Shown here one piece after another: positions 33,646 to 42,947 of a stretch of 64,000 bases of DNA. The stretch comes from Paracrocinitomix sp039939375. GTDB lineage: Bacteria > Bacteroidota > Bacteroidia > Flavobacteriales_D > Crocinitomicaceae. Where the stretch lies: contig JBDVJO010000011.1 of the NCBI GenBank assembly GCA_039939375.1, positions 248,001-312,000 of the forward strand, given 5' to 3'. The notes below the pieces were generated by a model. That model saw only the letters and a program-made list of their open reading frames with translations. It was not told the DNA's origin and searched no databases. The position numbers and the translations under genes are program-made. Numbering within the stretch: the first letter of the stretch is position 1; the number at the start of each line of letters is the position of its first letter.

Positions 33646-34386
33646 ATGAAATTTTTAGTTTGTATCTCAAAAGCACCTGATACAACCAGTAAAATTGATT
33701 TCACTGATGGTGGAACTCAATTCAATGAAGCTGGAGTTCAATATATTGTTAACCCGTATGACGAGTGGTATGCACTAGTTAGAGCTTTAGAGTTGAAAGA
33801 ATCTTTAGGAGGGTCTGTAACTACCATCACAGTAGGTGAAGCAGGAGACGAATCAATCATAAGAAAAGCATTGGCAATTGGGGCAGATAACGCAGTAAGA
33901 GTTAACGCTCAAGCGAATGATGCTTATTTCACAGCTTTCCAAATTGCTGAATACGCTAAAGCTAACGGGTTTGATATTGTGTTTACAGGAAAAGAAACGA
34001 TTAACTACAATGGATCACAAGTTGGTGGAATGGTTGCAGAATTATTAGGTCAACCGTTCGTTTCATTAGCTTCTAAGTTAGAGTTAAATGGAAACGTAGC
34101 TACGGTGAATAGAGAAATGACTGGTGGTGTAGAAGTTGTAGAAGTGAATACACCATTTGTTATCAGTTCTGCTAAAGGAATGGCTGAACAAAGAATTCCG
34201 AATATGAGAGGAATCATGGCAGCAAGAACAAAACCACTTGAGGTAATTGAACCAGTTGCTTGTGATGATTTAGTGAGCTTCTCTTCTTACACATTGCCTG
34301 AAGCGAAATCAGCATGTAAATATGTTGATGCAGATAATGTAGCAGAGTTAGTAAGTTTATTACATAACGAAGCAAAAGTAATTTAA
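33646..34386 (+). CDS. etfB: Electron transfer flavoprotein subunit beta
   Basis: 246 aa, full length for the family. KFLVCISKAPDTTSKIDF at the N-terminus, NPYDEWYALVRALELKE, the AMP-site region AIGADNAVRVN, FTGKETINYNGSQVGGMVAELL and the C-terminal signature VSSAKGMAEQRIPNMRGIMAARTKPLEV are all present. EtfB binds AMP and pairs with EtfA/FAD to collect electrons from acyl-CoA and other dehydrogenases and pass them to ETF-quinone oxidoreductase. It lies 24 bp before etfA in a two-gene operon. Confidence 0.97.
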   Translation: MKFLVCISKAPDTTSKIDFTDGGTQFNEAGVQYIVNPYDEWYALVRALELKESLGGSVTTITVGEAGDESIIRKALAIGADNAVRVNAQANDAYFTAFQIAEYAKANGFDIVFTGKETINYNGSQVGGMVAELLGQPFVSLASKLELNGNVATVNREMTGGVEVVEVNTPFVISSAKGMAEQRIPNMRGIMAARTKPLEVIEPVACDDLVSFSSYTLPEAKSACKYVDADNVAELVSLLHNEAKVI

Positions 34387-34410
34387 GGTCCAATTTTAAA
34401 AAGATAAGAA

Positions 34411-35352
34411 ATGTCAGTATTAGTTTATATAGATACATTAAACGGTTCGATTGCAAAGAATGCATTAGAGGCCGTGAATTATGGAAGTAAAATTGGATCA
34501 ACAACTGTTGTAACCAATGGTTCAATTTCTGAAGGAGATTTAGCTGCTTTAGGTGATGTTGGAGCTTCAAAAGTTTTAGTAAATAGAGCAGTTACAACAA
34601 ATGATGCAGCTCAAATTACAAATATTGTAGCGGCAGCTGTTGAAAGCACTGGAGCATCTACAATCGTTTTCTCGTTAGACTTAACAGGAAGAGCAGTAGC
34701 ACCAAGATTGTCAGCTAGATTAAAAGCAGGATTAGCTTCTGGAGCAGTAGCTTTACCTTCGGCAGATGGTTCTATTAAAGTGAATGTATTCTCAGGAAAA
34801 GCATTTGGAAATGTAACCATCAATTCAGATAAAAAGATTATCGCTTTAACACCAAATTCAATTCAAATTGAAACAACTGGTGGATCTGCGGCCGTTGAAG
34901 AATTTGCTGCTGATGCAGGAGCATCTGGAATCACGGTTAAAGATGTTCAAAAGCAAGAAGGTGATGTATTATTACCAGAGGCTGAATTAGTTGTTTCTGC
35001 AGGTAGAGGTTTAAAAGGACCAGAAAACTGGGGAATGGTTGAAGATCTAGCAAAAACATTAGGAGCAGCTACAGCTTGTTCAAGACCAGTAGCAGATATT
35101 GGTTGGAGACCTCACCACGAACACGTTGGTCAAACAGGTGTCGCAATTAGACCGAACTTATATATCGCTGCCGGAATTTCTGGAGCAATTCAGCACTTAG
35201 CAGGTGTAAATGGTTCTAAAGTAATCGTTGTAATTAACACTGACCCTGAAGCACCGTTTTTCAAAGCGGCTGATTATGGGATAGTTGGAGATGCTTTTGA
35301 AGTTCTTCCTAAATTAAACGAAGAAATTGCGAAGTTAAAAGCTCAAAATTAG
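34411..35352 (+). CDS. etfA: Electron transfer flavoprotein subunit alpha
   Basis: 313 aa. The C-terminal FAD-binding domain is clear: VVSAGRGLKGPENWGMVEDL, ATACSRPVADIGWRPHHEHVGQTG, LYIAAGISGAIQHLAG, then VVINTDPEAPFFKAADYGIVGD, the ETF-alpha signature. The N-terminal half is more variable, as usual. It forms the FAD-carrying partner of EtfB in fatty-acid and amino-acid oxidation. It ends at a strong terminator that abuts the next start codon. Confidence 0.97.
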   Translation: MSVLVYIDTLNGSIAKNALEAVNYGSKIGSTTVVTNGSISEGDLAALGDVGASKVLVNRAVTTNDAAQITNIVAAAVESTGASTIVFSLDLTGRAVAPRLSARLKAGLASGAVALPSADGSIKVNVFSGKAFGNVTINSDKKIIALTPNSIQIETTGGSAAVEEFAADAGASGITVKDVQKQEGDVLLPEAELVVSAGRGLKGPENWGMVEDLAKTLGAATACSRPVADIGWRPHHEHVGQTGVAIRPNLYIAAGISGAIQHLAGVNGSKVIVVINTDPEAPFFKAADYGIVGDAFEVLPKLNEEIAKLKAQN

Positions 35353-35374
35353 TAATTTAGTATAAAGCTAAATG

Positions 35375-35409
35375 AGATTCCGCTTCTATTGGCGGAATCT
35401 TTTTGTTTT
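35375..35409 (+). terminator. Intrinsic terminator of etfBA, touching the next start codon
   Basis: AGATTCCGC pairs with GCGGAATCT, followed by TTTTGTTTT; the ATG of the nuclease gene begins on the next base. Expression of that gene must come from read-through or from a promoter inside or upstream of this hairpin. Confidence 0.8.
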
Positions 35410-36000
35410 ATGGATAAAATTGAACTAAAAATAATCGGACTGTCTTACAGTCAAACACAATCAGGGGCATACGCACTTGTTTTGTCTGAGAAAAAGGGAA
35501 TTAGAAGATTACCAATAATCATTGGTGGATTTGAAGCGCAATCAATTGCAATCGAATTAGAGAACATGAAACCTTCTCGTCCTTTGACCCACGATTTATT
35601 TAAATCATTTGCCGAGTCATTTCAAGTGGCCATCAAAGAAGTTGTTATCTATAATCTAATTGAAGGTGTTTTTTACTCTAAGTTAGTTTGTGATAAAAAC
35701 GGAGAAGAAGTTGAAATTGATGCAAGAACATCAGATGCCATTGCAATTGGAATTAGATGTGAATGCCCGGTTTATACATTTGAACACATTCTAAGTTCGG
35801 CAGGTATCCAGTTAGAAGAAGAAATAGAAGAAACATCTGAATTGAAAAATGACGAAAGCGAAGAAGCGGTAGAAGCTGATTCAAATGAGTTAAGCTCAAT
35901 GTCTGATGAAGAGTTAAATGCCCTAATGCAAGAAGCGATTGATCATGAAGACTATGAAAGAGCTTCAGAGATAAGAGACGAACTTAACAAGCGAAATTAA
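35410..36000 (+). CDS. Bifunctional nuclease (BFN/DUF151) domain protein with C-terminal UVR motif
   Basis: 196 aa from ATG 35410; an earlier start would fall in the terminator. The BFN domain (residues 1-130) shows IGLSYSQTQSGAYALVLSE, RLPIIIGGFEAQSIAIELE, MKPSRPLTHDLFKSF and EIDARTSDAIAIGIRC. An acidic linker (about 145-165) is followed by a UvrB/UvrC-type motif (SMSDEELNALMQEAIDHEDYERASEIRDELNKR). BFN proteins of other phyla show RNase/DNase activity; the UVR helix pair suggests docking to a protein partner. It precedes the nucleoside transporter by 2 bp, so the two are coupled, and a nucleotide-salvage link is reasonable but unproved. Confidence 0.9.
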   Translation: MDKIELKIIGLSYSQTQSGAYALVLSEKKGIRRLPIIIGGFEAQSIAIELENMKPSRPLTHDLFKSFAESFQVAIKEVVIYNLIEGVFYSKLVCDKNGEEVEIDARTSDAIAIGIRCECPVYTFEHILSSAGIQLEEEIEETSELKNDESEEAVEADSNELSSMSDEELNALMQEAIDHEDYERASEIRDELNKRN

Positions 36001-36002
36001 TC

Positions 36003-37772
36003 GTGAAAAGGTTTGGCTTTATATTTTTCTTTGGATTTTTAGCTTTACTCAATTCCTGTACCCAAGAAAAACCAAACCCAATTGTAGGTAAATGGATTGC
36101 TGAATCAGATAATCAAACTGACCCAGATCGTTACCTTATTATATCTCAAAATGAAATTGAAAATTCTTTCTCACAAAAAGGATGGTACGGTCAAGAAATT
36201 AAAGGGAGCTGGGAGCATAAAGATGGCATTTTAAGCTTGACTTTTGTTGCCCCAGAAAGCTATCAAATTGATTCTATTCAAATTGAAAATCAACCATCTG
36301 GATTATCAGAAGCAACCTATTTTGAAGGTGAAACTGAAGTGGCAAAAGAAACAGAAGGTGTCATTTATTCAACTCAAACTACAAAAGAACTTAAAGTTCT
36401 TTCACTTAATGAAAACAACCTTGCCTTAAAAGATGGTAATGAGCGTTATGATTATGGCAGAGAAGTTAAAGTAGCAGGCGGAATCACTTTCATGTCAGTT
36501 CTAAGGGGTACGCTCGGAATGTTGTTCCTGCTAGCACTAACTTATGTATTCTCTTCAAATAAGAAAAGAATAGACTGGTCATTGGTATTAAAAGGAACAG
36601 CATTACAAATTATCATTGCCTTTTTGGTCTTAAAAGTACCCCTCGTTGAAGCTGGTTTTAATTGGTTAAGCGGATTATTTGTTGAGGTAATTTCTTATAC
36701 AAATAGTGGCGTAGACTTTCTCTTTGGGCAAATGGGGATTGGAGTGGTGCAAGCCCCATTAATTACCTTTGCCGTTAAGGTTTTGCCTACCATTATTTTC
36801 TTCTCGGCCTTAATGAGCATGTTCTATTATTTAGGCATTGTTCAAAAAGTGGTGTATGTGTTTGCCTGGATTATGAAAAAATTCATGCGAATGTCAGGTG
36901 CAGAATCGCTAGCTGCTGCCGGAAACGTTTTCTTAGGTCAAACTGAGTCCCCATTGTTGGTTAAACCCTATTTAATGGGAATGACTAAATCTGAAATGAT
37001 GTGTTTGATGACGGGAGGAATGGCAACTATTGCTGGTGGAGTTTTGGCGGCATACGTGTTCTTTTTAGGAGGTGATGACCCGGTTGAGCAAGCCTTTTTT
37101 GCCAAACACTTACTAACAGCCTCAATTATTTCGGCTCCAGCTGCCGTTGTGGCTGCTAAGATTTTAGTTCCAGAAACAGAAGAAATATCTAAAGATATAG
37201 ACGTACCAAAAGAAAAAATTGGAACGAACTTGTTAGAAGCTATAGCAAACGGAACCTCAGACGGATTAAAACTAGCTGTTAATGTAGGGGCAATGCTTCT
37301 TGTTTTTATTGCTCTAATGGCAATGGGAAATGGAATTTTGCATTGGATAGGTGACGCCACTAATTTGAATGATACCATTGCAGCAACGACACCTTATAAA
37401 GAAGGTCTATCTTTTCAGTTTTTACTGGGATACATTGGAGCTCCAATTGTTTGGATGATTGGCGTTGACAGTACAGATATGGTTCTTGTAGGCGAGTTAC
37501 TGGGTCAGAAAACCATATTAAATGAGTTCATAGCTTATCCTAGATTAGGAGAGTTAAAAGCTGCAGGAGCAATTAATGAAAAGTCGGTGATTATATCAAC
37601 CTACATGTTGTGTGGCTTTGCTAATTTCGCTTCAATTGGTATCCAGATTGGAGGAATAGGATCGCTTGTACCATCTCGTAAGGGTTTATTGTCTCAACTA
37701 GGTATGAAAGCCTTACTAGGAGGAACAATTGCTAGCTTAATGACTGCAGCAATTGTGGGAATGATGTATTAA
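36003..37772 (+). CDS. CNT-family nucleoside transporter fused to an N-terminal lipoprotein-like domain
   Basis: 589 aa from GTG 36003. Residues 1-19 form a signal with a lipobox-like LNSC (Cys19); residues 20-155 are a beta-rich domain (PIVGKWIAESDN, GSWEHKDGILSLTFV) resembling small lipocalin/META-type folds. From about residue 160 the chain is a concentrative nucleoside transporter, with many membrane helices and conserved GQTESPLLVKPYLMGMTKSEM, GGMATIAGGVLAAYV, NGTSDGLKLAVNVGAMLL and LCGFANFASIGIQIGGIG. CNT proteins import nucleosides with Na+ or H+. The periplasmic-facing N-terminal domain is not usual for the family and may capture or gate substrate. Confidence 0.88.
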   Translation: MKRFGFIFFFGFLALLNSCTQEKPNPIVGKWIAESDNQTDPDRYLIISQNEIENSFSQKGWYGQEIKGSWEHKDGILSLTFVAPESYQIDSIQIENQPSGLSEATYFEGETEVAKETEGVIYSTQTTKELKVLSLNENNLALKDGNERYDYGREVKVAGGITFMSVLRGTLGMLFLLALTYVFSSNKKRIDWSLVLKGTALQIIIAFLVLKVPLVEAGFNWLSGLFVEVISYTNSGVDFLFGQMGIGVVQAPLITFAVKVLPTIIFFSALMSMFYYLGIVQKVVYVFAWIMKKFMRMSGAESLAAAGNVFLGQTESPLLVKPYLMGMTKSEMMCLMTGGMATIAGGVLAAYVFFLGGDDPVEQAFFAKHLLTASIISAPAAVVAAKILVPETEEISKDIDVPKEKIGTNLLEAIANGTSDGLKLAVNVGAMLLVFIALMAMGNGILHWIGDATNLNDTIAATTPYKEGLSFQFLLGYIGAPIVWMIGVDSTDMVLVGELLGQKTILNEFIAYPRLGELKAAGAINEKSVIISTYMLCGFANFASIGIQIGGIGSLVPSRKGLLSQLGMKALLGGTIASLMTAAIVGMMY

Positions 37773-37810
37773 ACATCCCTTATACTGAACAAACTATTTA
37801 AAGCATAAAA

Positions 37811-37842
37811 AAACCCCTTCTTATCAGAAGAGGTTTCTCTTT
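37811..37842. terminator. Bidirectional terminator between nucleoside transporter and USP genes
   Basis: AAACCCCTTCT and AGAAGAGGTTT form a stem with one mismatch, an A-run on the left and T-rich sequence on the right, between convergent genes. Confidence 0.75.
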
Positions 37843-37863
37843 TAGTATTTCGTTTACTTCAAA

Positions 37864-38694
37864 TTAAGTAAAGATCGTTTGGTAAGTGTTCGTTGCGTCA
37901 ATTGGATTAACAATTAAAACTGGAATTTGTGCTTCGTTTGTAATCATATATTGCTCGTGGTTACTTCCAAATAAACCTAGTAATTGGTTTTTCTGTAAGT
38001 TCATAATAGCAATTAAATCAGCATCAACTTTCACCGCATGTTTCACTACCTCTTTGTCAAATCCTGAAGAATCTGCTAGAGTCGTTGTAACTTCAATTCC
38101 TCTTTCACTAAAGAATTTGTTAGCAAATACGATATTCGCTTTAACAGTGTGCTTTAAAAACTCATCTGACTCATCCGGGATGATGACGTGAACTCTAGAG
38201 TCAAAGTACTGAGCGATATTGGCTACTAAGGTTAATTTTTGCTTTGTTTCTTTATGTAAATCTAATGGCACTACGATATCATCATATCCAGAATCATTGA
38301 TGTCATTTTCTTGAACAATTACGAAAGGAGCCGGAGAGCTCGTTACCACTTTCAATGCGTGACTTCCTGTAATGTGCTGCCAACCAGTTGCACCGTGAGT
38401 TCCCATGAAGATTAATTCTGCTCCAATCTCTACTGCGAAATCTGCAATGTCGTCAAATATGTTTCCAACTCTTACATGGTTTATTACAGAAACGTCTGGC
38501 GCTTTAGATGTTCCTTTAGCTGCTTCTGTTGATGCACTCAACTTTTCTTTTGCTTCTTTGATTTCATCTTTTTTACCAACTACATGCAAAACATGCACTT
38601 CAGCACCAACAACTTTGGCAGTAACTAGAGCATGATGAATTGCATTGTCAGCAACTTCTGTAAAATCATAGGGAACTATTAATTTCTTATTCAT
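37864..38694 (-). CDS. Universal stress protein, tandem USP domains
   Basis: 276 aa with two UspA folds. The first begins KLIVPYDFTEVADNAIHHAL and holds GAELIFMGTHGATGWQHITGSHALKVVTSSPAPFVIV, the G-x2-G-x9-G(S/T) nucleotide-binding pattern. The second begins DIVVPLDLHKETKQKL and ends DLIAIMNLQKNQLLGLFGSNHEQYMITNEAQIPVLIVN, with a weaker ATP motif. Universal stress proteins respond to starvation or redox stress; many bind ATP. Monocistronic, no sign of an operon partner. Confidence 0.9.
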   Translation of the reverse strand: MNKKLIVPYDFTEVADNAIHHALVTAKVVGAEVHVLHVVGKKDEIKEAKEKLSASTEAAKGTSKAPDVSVINHVRVGNIFDDIADFAVEIGAELIFMGTHGATGWQHITGSHALKVVTSSPAPFVIVQENDINDSGYDDIVVPLDLHKETKQKLTLVANIAQYFDSRVHVIIPDESDEFLKHTVKANIVFANKFFSERGIEVTTTLADSSGFDKEVVKHAVKVDADLIAIMNLQKNQLLGLFGSNHEQYMITNEAQIPVLIVNPIDATNTYQTIFT

Positions 38695-38776
38695 TATACG
38701 GCGGTTTTACTAGGTTTTATTTATTTGCAAATCTATCGTTTTTTACGATTTTATGAGCTTTTAATTTAATAATAAA

Positions 38777-39706
38777 TCAGGGATTAGTGACAGAATCAAG
38801 CAAATTTTCATCCTCTTTAAGAACTTTTTTTCGCTTTTTTAAATAGGCATTGGTAAAAATTGATAGTAATATAATTGCGCCTCCAACGTAAAACCAGCCA
38901 GACATTTGTTCTTTGTTAGAACCTCTGGCCGCAGCAATAAACAAGGCAATAATGATCGTATAAATAGGCTCCATATTCACGCTCATACTTACGGTGAATG
39001 GGGTAACGTGCTTCATGACCCATACCGATACCATAAAGGCAACTGTTGTGCAAATAATCCCCAACACAACAAGGTAAACCCAGTCCATTGCCGGAACCTC
39101 AAATAGCTGATGATCTACTTTTCCAGTTATCAATAGAATAACAAACAGAACCAACATCCCACCTAACATTTCATATTTAGTGATGTTAAAAGAAGATATG
39201 TTTTTAATCATTCGGCCGTTAATCACAGTAAATAGCGCGGCAAAAAATGCGGATATCAAACCAAAGAGAATGCCTTCACTATAGCGCGTTTCAAAACCAA
39301 AAATAACTAAGATTCCAGCGATTATTGCAAAACTCAAAATCAGTTCAGATACGGCAAATTTGCGTTTGAAAATGATCGGTTCTAAAATAGAAGTAAACAA
39401 AGTAGAGCTTGACATACAAACTACACCTATGGATACATTACTCACCTTAATTGAATAGAAAAAACAATACCAATGCAGCCCTACTATTACCCCTGTCCCA
39501 AGAATCGACAATATTTGCCTTGAACTTAACTTCTTGCCATTCTTAATGAAAAGGCCAACCAATAAAAGCGAGAGAAAAGAAATTCCTGTTCTGAAAAATG
39601 TAATCTTATCGGCTGTAATGCTGATCTCATCTCCTAAGATTCCTGTAACCCCCCAAACCAAAACGATCAGGTGAAGAATGATATAATATTTAAGTTTTCC
39701 GCCCAT
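38777..39706 (-). CDS. EamA/DMT-family inner-membrane transporter
   Basis: 309 aa with about ten hydrophobic helices in two repeated halves, e.g. YYIILHLIVLVWGVTGILG, FLSLLLVGLFI, IGVVCMSSSTLFTSILEPI and, in the second EamA repeat, CTTVAFMVSVWVMKHVTPFTVSMSVNMEPIYTIIIAL. The C-terminal tail is charged and cytoplasmic (KKRKKVLKEDENLL). DMT exporters move amino acids, metabolites or drugs; substrate cannot be assigned. A terminator serving the upstream gene ends right at its start. Confidence 0.88.
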   Translation of the reverse strand: MGGKLKYYIILHLIVLVWGVTGILGDEISITADKITFFRTGISFLSLLLVGLFIKNGKKLSSRQILSILGTGVIVGLHWYCFFYSIKVSNVSIGVVCMSSSTLFTSILEPIIFKRKFAVSELILSFAIIAGILVIFGFETRYSEGILFGLISAFFAALFTVINGRMIKNISSFNITKYEMLGGMLVLFVILLITGKVDHQLFEVPAMDWVYLVVLGIICTTVAFMVSVWVMKHVTPFTVSMSVNMEPIYTIIIALFIAAARGSNKEQMSGWFYVGGAIILLSIFTNAYLKKRKKVLKEDENLLDSVTNP

Positions 39707-39707
39707 A

Positions 39708-39739
39708 AAAAATCCCCCTTCTGAAAATCAGAAGAGGGA
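39708..39739 (-). terminator. Terminator of the 39.8-kb gene, adjoining the EamA start codon
   Basis: CCCCCTTCTGA and TCAGAAGAGGG pair with one mismatch around an AAA loop. The T-run on the minus strand runs straight into the ATG at 39706, the same arrangement as at etfA/BFN. Confidence 0.7.
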
Positions 39740-39768
39740 CAAATATCAATTTTTATTATGAGTGCTGA

Positions 39769-40431
39769 TTACTTTATTCCTTCTTTTTTCTTCACCACTT
39801 CTTGTACAACACCTTCTTGTGTTTTTATTTCTGTTTTCTTCTCTTCTTGATCCTTTTTAGACTGCTCTATTGCTTTCTCATTGTCTTCAATCTTCTTTTT
39901 GTAATCTTCAATCTCTTTCTCTAGCTTCTCTTGGTCTTTCTCCAAATCTTCTAATTCTTTTTCTTGGTCTTTCAAAAGCTTTTCTTCTGTTTTCACAATT
40001 TCAGCAACAAATACCTGTGCTGTTTTCACGCCCCAAGTTTTCAATATGCTTTCCATTACTTTATATTGAGATGCATGTTCTGATGAACTTAAATAGGCTC
40101 CTCCCAAATCAACTGCGATTAAGGCTTTAGATCCGTCTTCTCCATTTTCAACTACAGTTCCAAACACATCAAAGGTATTCTCACCCATTTGCTTATTCTT
40201 GCAGTCGTCAGACTTCATGATGCCTTTCTTCTCTGAGAAACTTCCTTTCCAACTTTTGAATAAGTCTTTTAACTCTTTTTCAGTTGTTTTTTTATCTGCG
40301 TATGGAATTTCAATTTCAAATCCGTTTTTACCTCCGTCAATATTTACGTTTGTTTCTTTAACCTCTACTTGAGAGAATGAAGTTAGTGATAAGCATATCG
40401 CAGCTAGTGATAGTAATTTTTTCATGTTCAT
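39769..40431 (-). CDS. Secreted coiled-coil protein, 220 aa
   Basis: A signal peptide (MNMKKLLSLAAICLSLTSFSQ) is followed by an alpha/beta region of about 120 aa (NGFEIEIPYADKKTTEKEL, GENTFDVFGTVVEN, KALIAVDLGGAYLSS). A long Lys/Glu coiled coil comes next (about residues 140-205, LKDQEKELEDLEKDQEKLEK), ending in a basic tail. It is probably a periplasmic protein that makes rod-like contacts. No family can be named. Followed by a terminator. Confidence 0.7.
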   Translation of the reverse strand: MNMKKLLSLAAICLSLTSFSQVEVKETNVNIDGGKNGFEIEIPYADKKTTEKELKDLFKSWKGSFSEKKGIMKSDDCKNKQMGENTFDVFGTVVENGEDGSKALIAVDLGGAYLSSSEHASQYKVMESILKTWGVKTAQVFVAEIVKTEEKLLKDQEKELEDLEKDQEKLEKEIEDYKKKIEDNEKAIEQSKKDQEEKKTEIKTQEGVVQEVVKKKEGIK

Positions 40432-40540
40432 CTGTTTTTTTCTTGTTTACAACCCTATATACAATAAGGCCTTTGTTTAAAATTAAGAATTTTAACAAGA
40501 CAGACAAAATTCATACCATTTAATAACTAATTTTATACCG

Positions 40541-41671
40541 TTGCAATTTAAAGATGTCATAGTAAACCCTGAGGTGCTTAAACACTTATTAGCTGAAGTG
40601 AAGCTAGATAGGGTATCGCATGCTCAAATGCTTCTTGGACCAGAAGGTGCAGGTAAAATTCCATTGGCGCTTGCCTTTGCGCAATACTTGCTTTGCGATA
40701 ATCCCGTAAAAAAAGATTCTTGCGGCGAATGCCCGAATTGCCAAAAGTCAACTTCGTTTACACACCCAGATATTCACTTTGTTTATCCCGTGGTTGTTTC
40801 AAAAACGAACAAAGTTGCTACTTCTGACGACTTGAGAACAGAGTGGAACGATATTTTACTCAAGCAAAAGTATTTTAACCTTGATTCCTGGCTTGATAAA
40901 ACAGAAGGAACAGGTAAAAACCCAATCATTGGGGTAGACGAAAGTCGCTCTATTTTGAAAAAGCTATCGCTCAAATCTTATTCAGATAAATATAAGATCA
41001 TGATTATTTGGTTGCCTGAGAAAATGAATGCAACCGCTGCTAACAAAATGTTAAAATTGTTAGAAGAGCCACCTGAAAAAACCATCTTTTTGTTGGTTTG
41101 TGACAGTATTGAAGCGATTTTACCAACTATTATATCAAGAACACAAACCATTCACGTTCCTGCCATGAAGCAAGAAGATATCTCCAAGTATATCTACAAA
41201 ACTTATGGTGTTGAAAAATCCATTGCAGAATCTGTTGCCGGATTAAGTCAAGGAAATATTGTTGAGGCTATAAATGAAGTTCAAGGCGGAAAAGCGCAAC
41301 AAGCGTATTTTGATTTATTTGTGAAATTGATGCGTTCTGCCTATGCTGCAAATCCCAATGACTTAATGAACGTAAGTGATGAAATTGCTGCCTTGGACAA
41401 AGAAAAACAAAAGAACTTTGTTAAATACGGTCTGCACATTTTTAGAGAAAGTATCATCATGAATTACATGAAAGATCAATTACTCAATCTTAAAAATGAA
41501 GAGCGTGAGTTCTTGAGCAAATTCGCCCGATTCATCAATAATCAAAACATTACAGAATTGATGGATGAATTTAATGATGCGCACTATCATCTTGAGCGGA
41601 ACGCAAATTCAAAAATCTTGTTTACTGATTTGGTCATAAAATTAACCAAGCTAGTTCGAAAAGGAGTGTAA
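40541..41671 (+). CDS. holB: DNA polymerase III subunit delta' (HolB-type clamp-loader ATPase)
   Basis: 376 aa from TTG 40541. The N-terminal AAA+ region has SHAQMLLGPEGAGKIPLALAF, a P-loop in which the usual Thr/Ser after Lys is Ile, so ATP hydrolysis is doubtful, as in other delta' subunits. A zinc module (LLCDNP...SCGECPNC), the sensor region KMLKLLEEPPEKTIFLL and ISRTQTIHVP follow. Delta' helps load the sliding clamp during replication. The order holB-(LRR)-ricT-gldH resembles that of other flavobacteria, where holB lies close to ricT and gldH. Confidence 0.88.
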   Translation: MQFKDVIVNPEVLKHLLAEVKLDRVSHAQMLLGPEGAGKIPLALAFAQYLLCDNPVKKDSCGECPNCQKSTSFTHPDIHFVYPVVVSKTNKVATSDDLRTEWNDILLKQKYFNLDSWLDKTEGTGKNPIIGVDESRSILKKLSLKSYSDKYKIMIIWLPEKMNATAANKMLKLLEEPPEKTIFLLVCDSIEAILPTIISRTQTIHVPAMKQEDISKYIYKTYGVEKSIAESVAGLSQGNIVEAINEVQGGKAQQAYFDLFVKLMRSAYAANPNDLMNVSDEIAALDKEKQKNFVKYGLHIFRESIIMNYMKDQLLNLKNEEREFLSKFARFINNQNITELMDEFNDAHYHLERNANSKILFTDLVIKLTKLVRKGV

Positions 41672-41712
41672 CCTTTTAAGGGGTTTGAGAGTAAAATCAT
41701 CAAATCATTTTC

Positions 41713-42912
41713 GTGAAAAAACACTTACTTTTTTTCTTCATACTCAATTCAATTGTTTGTTTGGCGCAGCCCATAAGTCAAGAAGAGCTGAATGAAAAAA
41801 AGATGTTCACTTCTTTGTTAAACGCAAACAAAACTCCAGAACAGGTATACAAACTAAACCTATCTTCAAAAGATTTAAAAGACCTTCCAGAAGACATTGG
41901 CAAATTCGTAAACCTTCATTACTTAGATGTTTCAAAAAATGATTTGATTAACCTGCCGGCTTCCATTACGACTTTGAAGTATTTACAAGTGCTGCATGTC
42001 AATGATAACGCATTAGAAGAATTGCCTATGAATATCGGTGCGTTATCTAATTTAAAAGAGTTCAGTTTACACAAGAATAAAATAGAAAAATTACCTGATA
42101 GTTTTACGCAACTGCAAGGTTTGTCAAAGTTGGATGCTTATGTCAATAATTTGTCTGAATTGCCAGAAGATATTGGCGAAATGCAGAATTTAGTGGTAGT
42201 TGATTTATACATAAATGAACTCTCAAAATTGCCCAACTCTTTTCAAGATTTAGATAATATTCAGTCCCTTTATTTAGGGAGCAATAGGTTTTCAAAATTT
42301 CCGAAAGAACTTTGTGGATTATCGGAGCTTGTAATTCTAGACTTGTCAGATAATCAAATAAAAAAGTTTCCAAAAGAGATTGGTGTTTTTAAACAGTTAG
42401 AATTTGCCTTTTTTCATGAAAACAAAATAAGTAAACTTCCAAATGAGTTTGGTGATTTATCAGCGCTCATTAATGTCGATTTTAGAAATAATAAGATTAA
42501 AAAAATGCCAGCGAGCGTTGGGAATTTAAAGAGTTTAATAGAGTTCAGTTTGGATTATAATAAATTAAAAGGATTACCGGATGAACTCGTGAATTTAACA
42601 CAACTTGAATCTTTGCATTTAACCGCTAATCGATTGAAGTCCTTACCTGATAGCATTGGCAACCTAACCGCTTTAATGAGTGTGACAATTGATGAAAATC
42701 CAATAGAAAAACTACCTGAATCATTCTTTAATTTAAGAAACTTAAAGTTTGTTGATGTGTCAGGAACCTCTTTGCGAAATATTCCTTCAAACATGGGTGA
42801 TTTGACGAAATTAGAATACCTAAACGTGGGTGATTTGGGCTTGAATAAAGAACAAATAGAAATTATTAGAAAGCAGATGGCTAGGGCAAAAGCAATTGAA
42901 ATTGTTTTCTAA
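41713..42912 (+). CDS. Secreted leucine-rich-repeat protein, 399 aa
   Basis: GTG start at 41713, signal peptide ending VCLAQ, then about 14 leucine-rich repeats of 23 residues, each of the form LxxLxxLxLxxNxLxxLPxxIG, e.g. LKYLQVLHVNDNALEELPMNIG. The period is regular from about residue 45 to 370. This is the short bacterial type with the LP(x)xI(G) end. Such horseshoe proteins bind other proteins; it is exported but has no sorting domain, so a periplasmic or outer-membrane location is likely. The gene sits between holB and ricT, where many flavobacteria have no gene. Confidence 0.88.
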   Translation: MKKHLLFFFILNSIVCLAQPISQEELNEKKMFTSLLNANKTPEQVYKLNLSSKDLKDLPEDIGKFVNLHYLDVSKNDLINLPASITTLKYLQVLHVNDNALEELPMNIGALSNLKEFSLHKNKIEKLPDSFTQLQGLSKLDAYVNNLSELPEDIGEMQNLVVVDLYINELSKLPNSFQDLDNIQSLYLGSNRFSKFPKELCGLSELVILDLSDNQIKKFPKEIGVFKQLEFAFFHENKISKLPNEFGDLSALINVDFRNNKIKKMPASVGNLKSLIEFSLDYNKLKGLPDELVNLTQLESLHLTANRLKSLPDSIGNLTALMSVTIDENPIEKLPESFFNLRNLKFVDVSGTSLRNIPSNMGDLTKLEYLNVGDLGLNKEQIEIIRKQMARAKAIEIVF

Positions 42913-42947
42913 ATTCTATTTGTCAGCAATTCTTGCTTCAAAAATTG

